Assembly: GCA_001801825.1 (NCBI GenBank)
Contig: MGYR01000092.1
Location: 529-6,972, forward strand
Reading direction: 5' to 3'
DNA length: 6,444 nt
Source: Gammaproteobacteria bacterium RIFCSPLOWO2_02_FULL_56_15
GTDB lineage: Bacteria; Pseudomonadota; Gammaproteobacteria; Eutrophobiales; Eutrophobiaceae
Notes under the pieces: generated by a model
Told to the model about the DNA's origin: nothing
The model's database searches: none
Seen by the model: only the letters and a program-made list of their open reading frames with translations
In this document: one piece after another, positions 5,735-6,444 of the stretch
Position numbering within the stretch: the stretch's first letter is position 1
Layout: each line of letters starts with the position of its first letter
Made by a program: the position numbers and the translations under genes

Positions 5735-6444
5735 ATACAACCGCCAGCCAGAAGCTAGGACCACACGACGCCAAGAAAGACCAGTCGATGGAAAAACAGA
5801 AGGAGATGATTGCCGGGAATTTCCGGAGACTGGCAAAGGTCCCGGAAACCGGTGAGAAGGTCTCCTACACCTTTGTTCCCGGAAACATCAACGAACTGGT
5901 CATGTGTTTCGACATGGTCGGCAACTACCCCGAGATCAACGCCCTGCAGATGGGGATGCGCAAGAAATCGGGTAATTTCATCCTGGATGCCGAGCGGGCG
6001 GGTCATTCCGAGGATGTCTGCACCTACGTGAAATCCGATCTGGGTATGGTCTACGGTGGTAATATCGGTCCCACCGGCGAAAGGCTGCCGGAGCCCGACA
6101 TCCTGCTGTTGTCTTATACCGGTTGTTTCACCTTCCTGAAGTGGTTCGAACTCCTGCGCCACCAGTACAAGTGCCCCACGGTCATGTTGCATGTGCCCTA
6201 CCAGGGGGACGGCAAGATTACCGACAATATGCGCAAGTATGTGGTCAAGCAACTGAAAGAGGAGGTGATCCCGACACTGGAGAAGATCAGCGGCGTCAAG
6301 TTCGACATCGATCGTCTGCGCGAATATATGCGGGAATCCGCCAAGGCGGAAGATGACCTGGTGTGGGTGCTGCAAACCGCAAAAAACAAACCCTCGCCCA
6401 TCGATGCCTATTTCGGTGCTGTATATTATGTCGGGCCCATCTTC
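5731..6444 (+). CDS. bcrB: ATP-dependent benzoyl-CoA reductase, subunit B (BcrB, BadE-like), 3' truncated by window end
   Basis: The frame is open from the ATG at 5731 to the last base and gives 238 residues of a protein usually around 430 long. It is the second HGD-D-family subunit of the reductase and pairs with BcrC. Visible features are V-P-G-N-I-N-E-L near 49-56, C59 in V-M-C-F-D-M-V-G, the E-D-V-C97-T-Y-V-K-S-D stretch, S-Y-T-G-C132-F-T-F-L-K-W and the H-V-P-Y-Q-G-D segment near 154-160. Its ATG overlaps the bcrC stop (ATGA, 5731-5734), so the two are translationally coupled, as expected for subunits made in equal amounts. A second ATG at codon 20 (5788) has no clear ribosome binding site. 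The C-terminal half, with the remaining conserved Cys, lies beyond the window. Confidence 0.92.
   Translation, partial: MNTTASQKLGPHDAKKDQSMEKQKEMIAGNFRRLAKVPETGEKVSYTFVPGNINELVMCFDMVGNYPEINALQMGMRKKSGNFILDAERAGHSEDVCTYVKSDLGMVYGGNIGPTGERLPEPDILLLSYTGCFTFLKWFELLRHQYKCPTVMLHVPYQGDGKITDNMRKYVVKQLKEEVIPTLEKISGVKFDIDRLREYMRESAKAEDDLVWVLQTAKNKPSPIDAYFGAVYYVGPIF

Overview
The window looks like a chromosomal segment of a facultatively or strictly anaerobic, aromatic-degrading proteobacterium. The evidence is the start of a Thauera-type (Bcr-type) ATP-dependent benzoyl-CoA reductase operon next to a two-gene, KorAB-type 2-oxoacid:ferredoxin oxidoreductase. The genus cannot be fixed from the sequence. 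Coding DNA is moderately to highly GC-rich, while the divergent promoter region is AT-rich.

Layout. Bases 3-389 (+) are the 3' end of an ATPase gene of the AAA/DUF4143 type. Bases 502-1035 (+) hold a peroxiredoxin-like gene whose single reading frame is interrupted only by a TGA at 625-627. That TGA sits exactly where the first Cys of the family's CxxC motif belongs, and a compact hairpin with a G in its loop lies about 25 nt downstream. The best reading is an unannotated selenoprotein (U-L-P-C) with a bacterial SECIS, and this is the most notable item in the window. A small ORF with a strong ribosome binding site (411-521) overlaps its start.

Bases 1058-4172 (-) form a tightly coupled three-gene operon, korA-korB-ferritin-like protein, with ATGA overlaps at both junctions. 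It converges on the selenoprotein gene, leaving a 22-nt gap. KorA is a fused gamma-alpha subunit and KorB is the TPP/Fe-S beta subunit.

Bases 4173-4561 are a 389-nt AT-rich divergent regulatory region. It contains a near-consensus sigma70-type promoter for the bcr operon (TTGACT, 17 bp, TATGAT) overlapped by three small inverted repeats, a leader of about 185 nt with two hairpins, and a weaker candidate promoter for kor. Bases 4562-6444 (+) are bcrC, complete, and bcrB, cut by the window end; the two overlap by ATGA.

How it works together. The likely logic is that 2-oxoglutarate, made when the acetyl-CoA from the aromatic ring is oxidised, is decarboxylated by KorAB to give low-potential reduced ferredoxin. 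That ferredoxin feeds the benzoyl-CoA reductase (BcrC and BcrB here, BcrA and BcrD presumably downstream), which dearomatises benzoyl-CoA with ATP. No ferredoxin gene is visible in the window. The di-iron ferritin-like protein and the thiol/selenol peroxidase candidate could protect this oxygen-sensitive Fe-S chemistry, but that is inference from position only.
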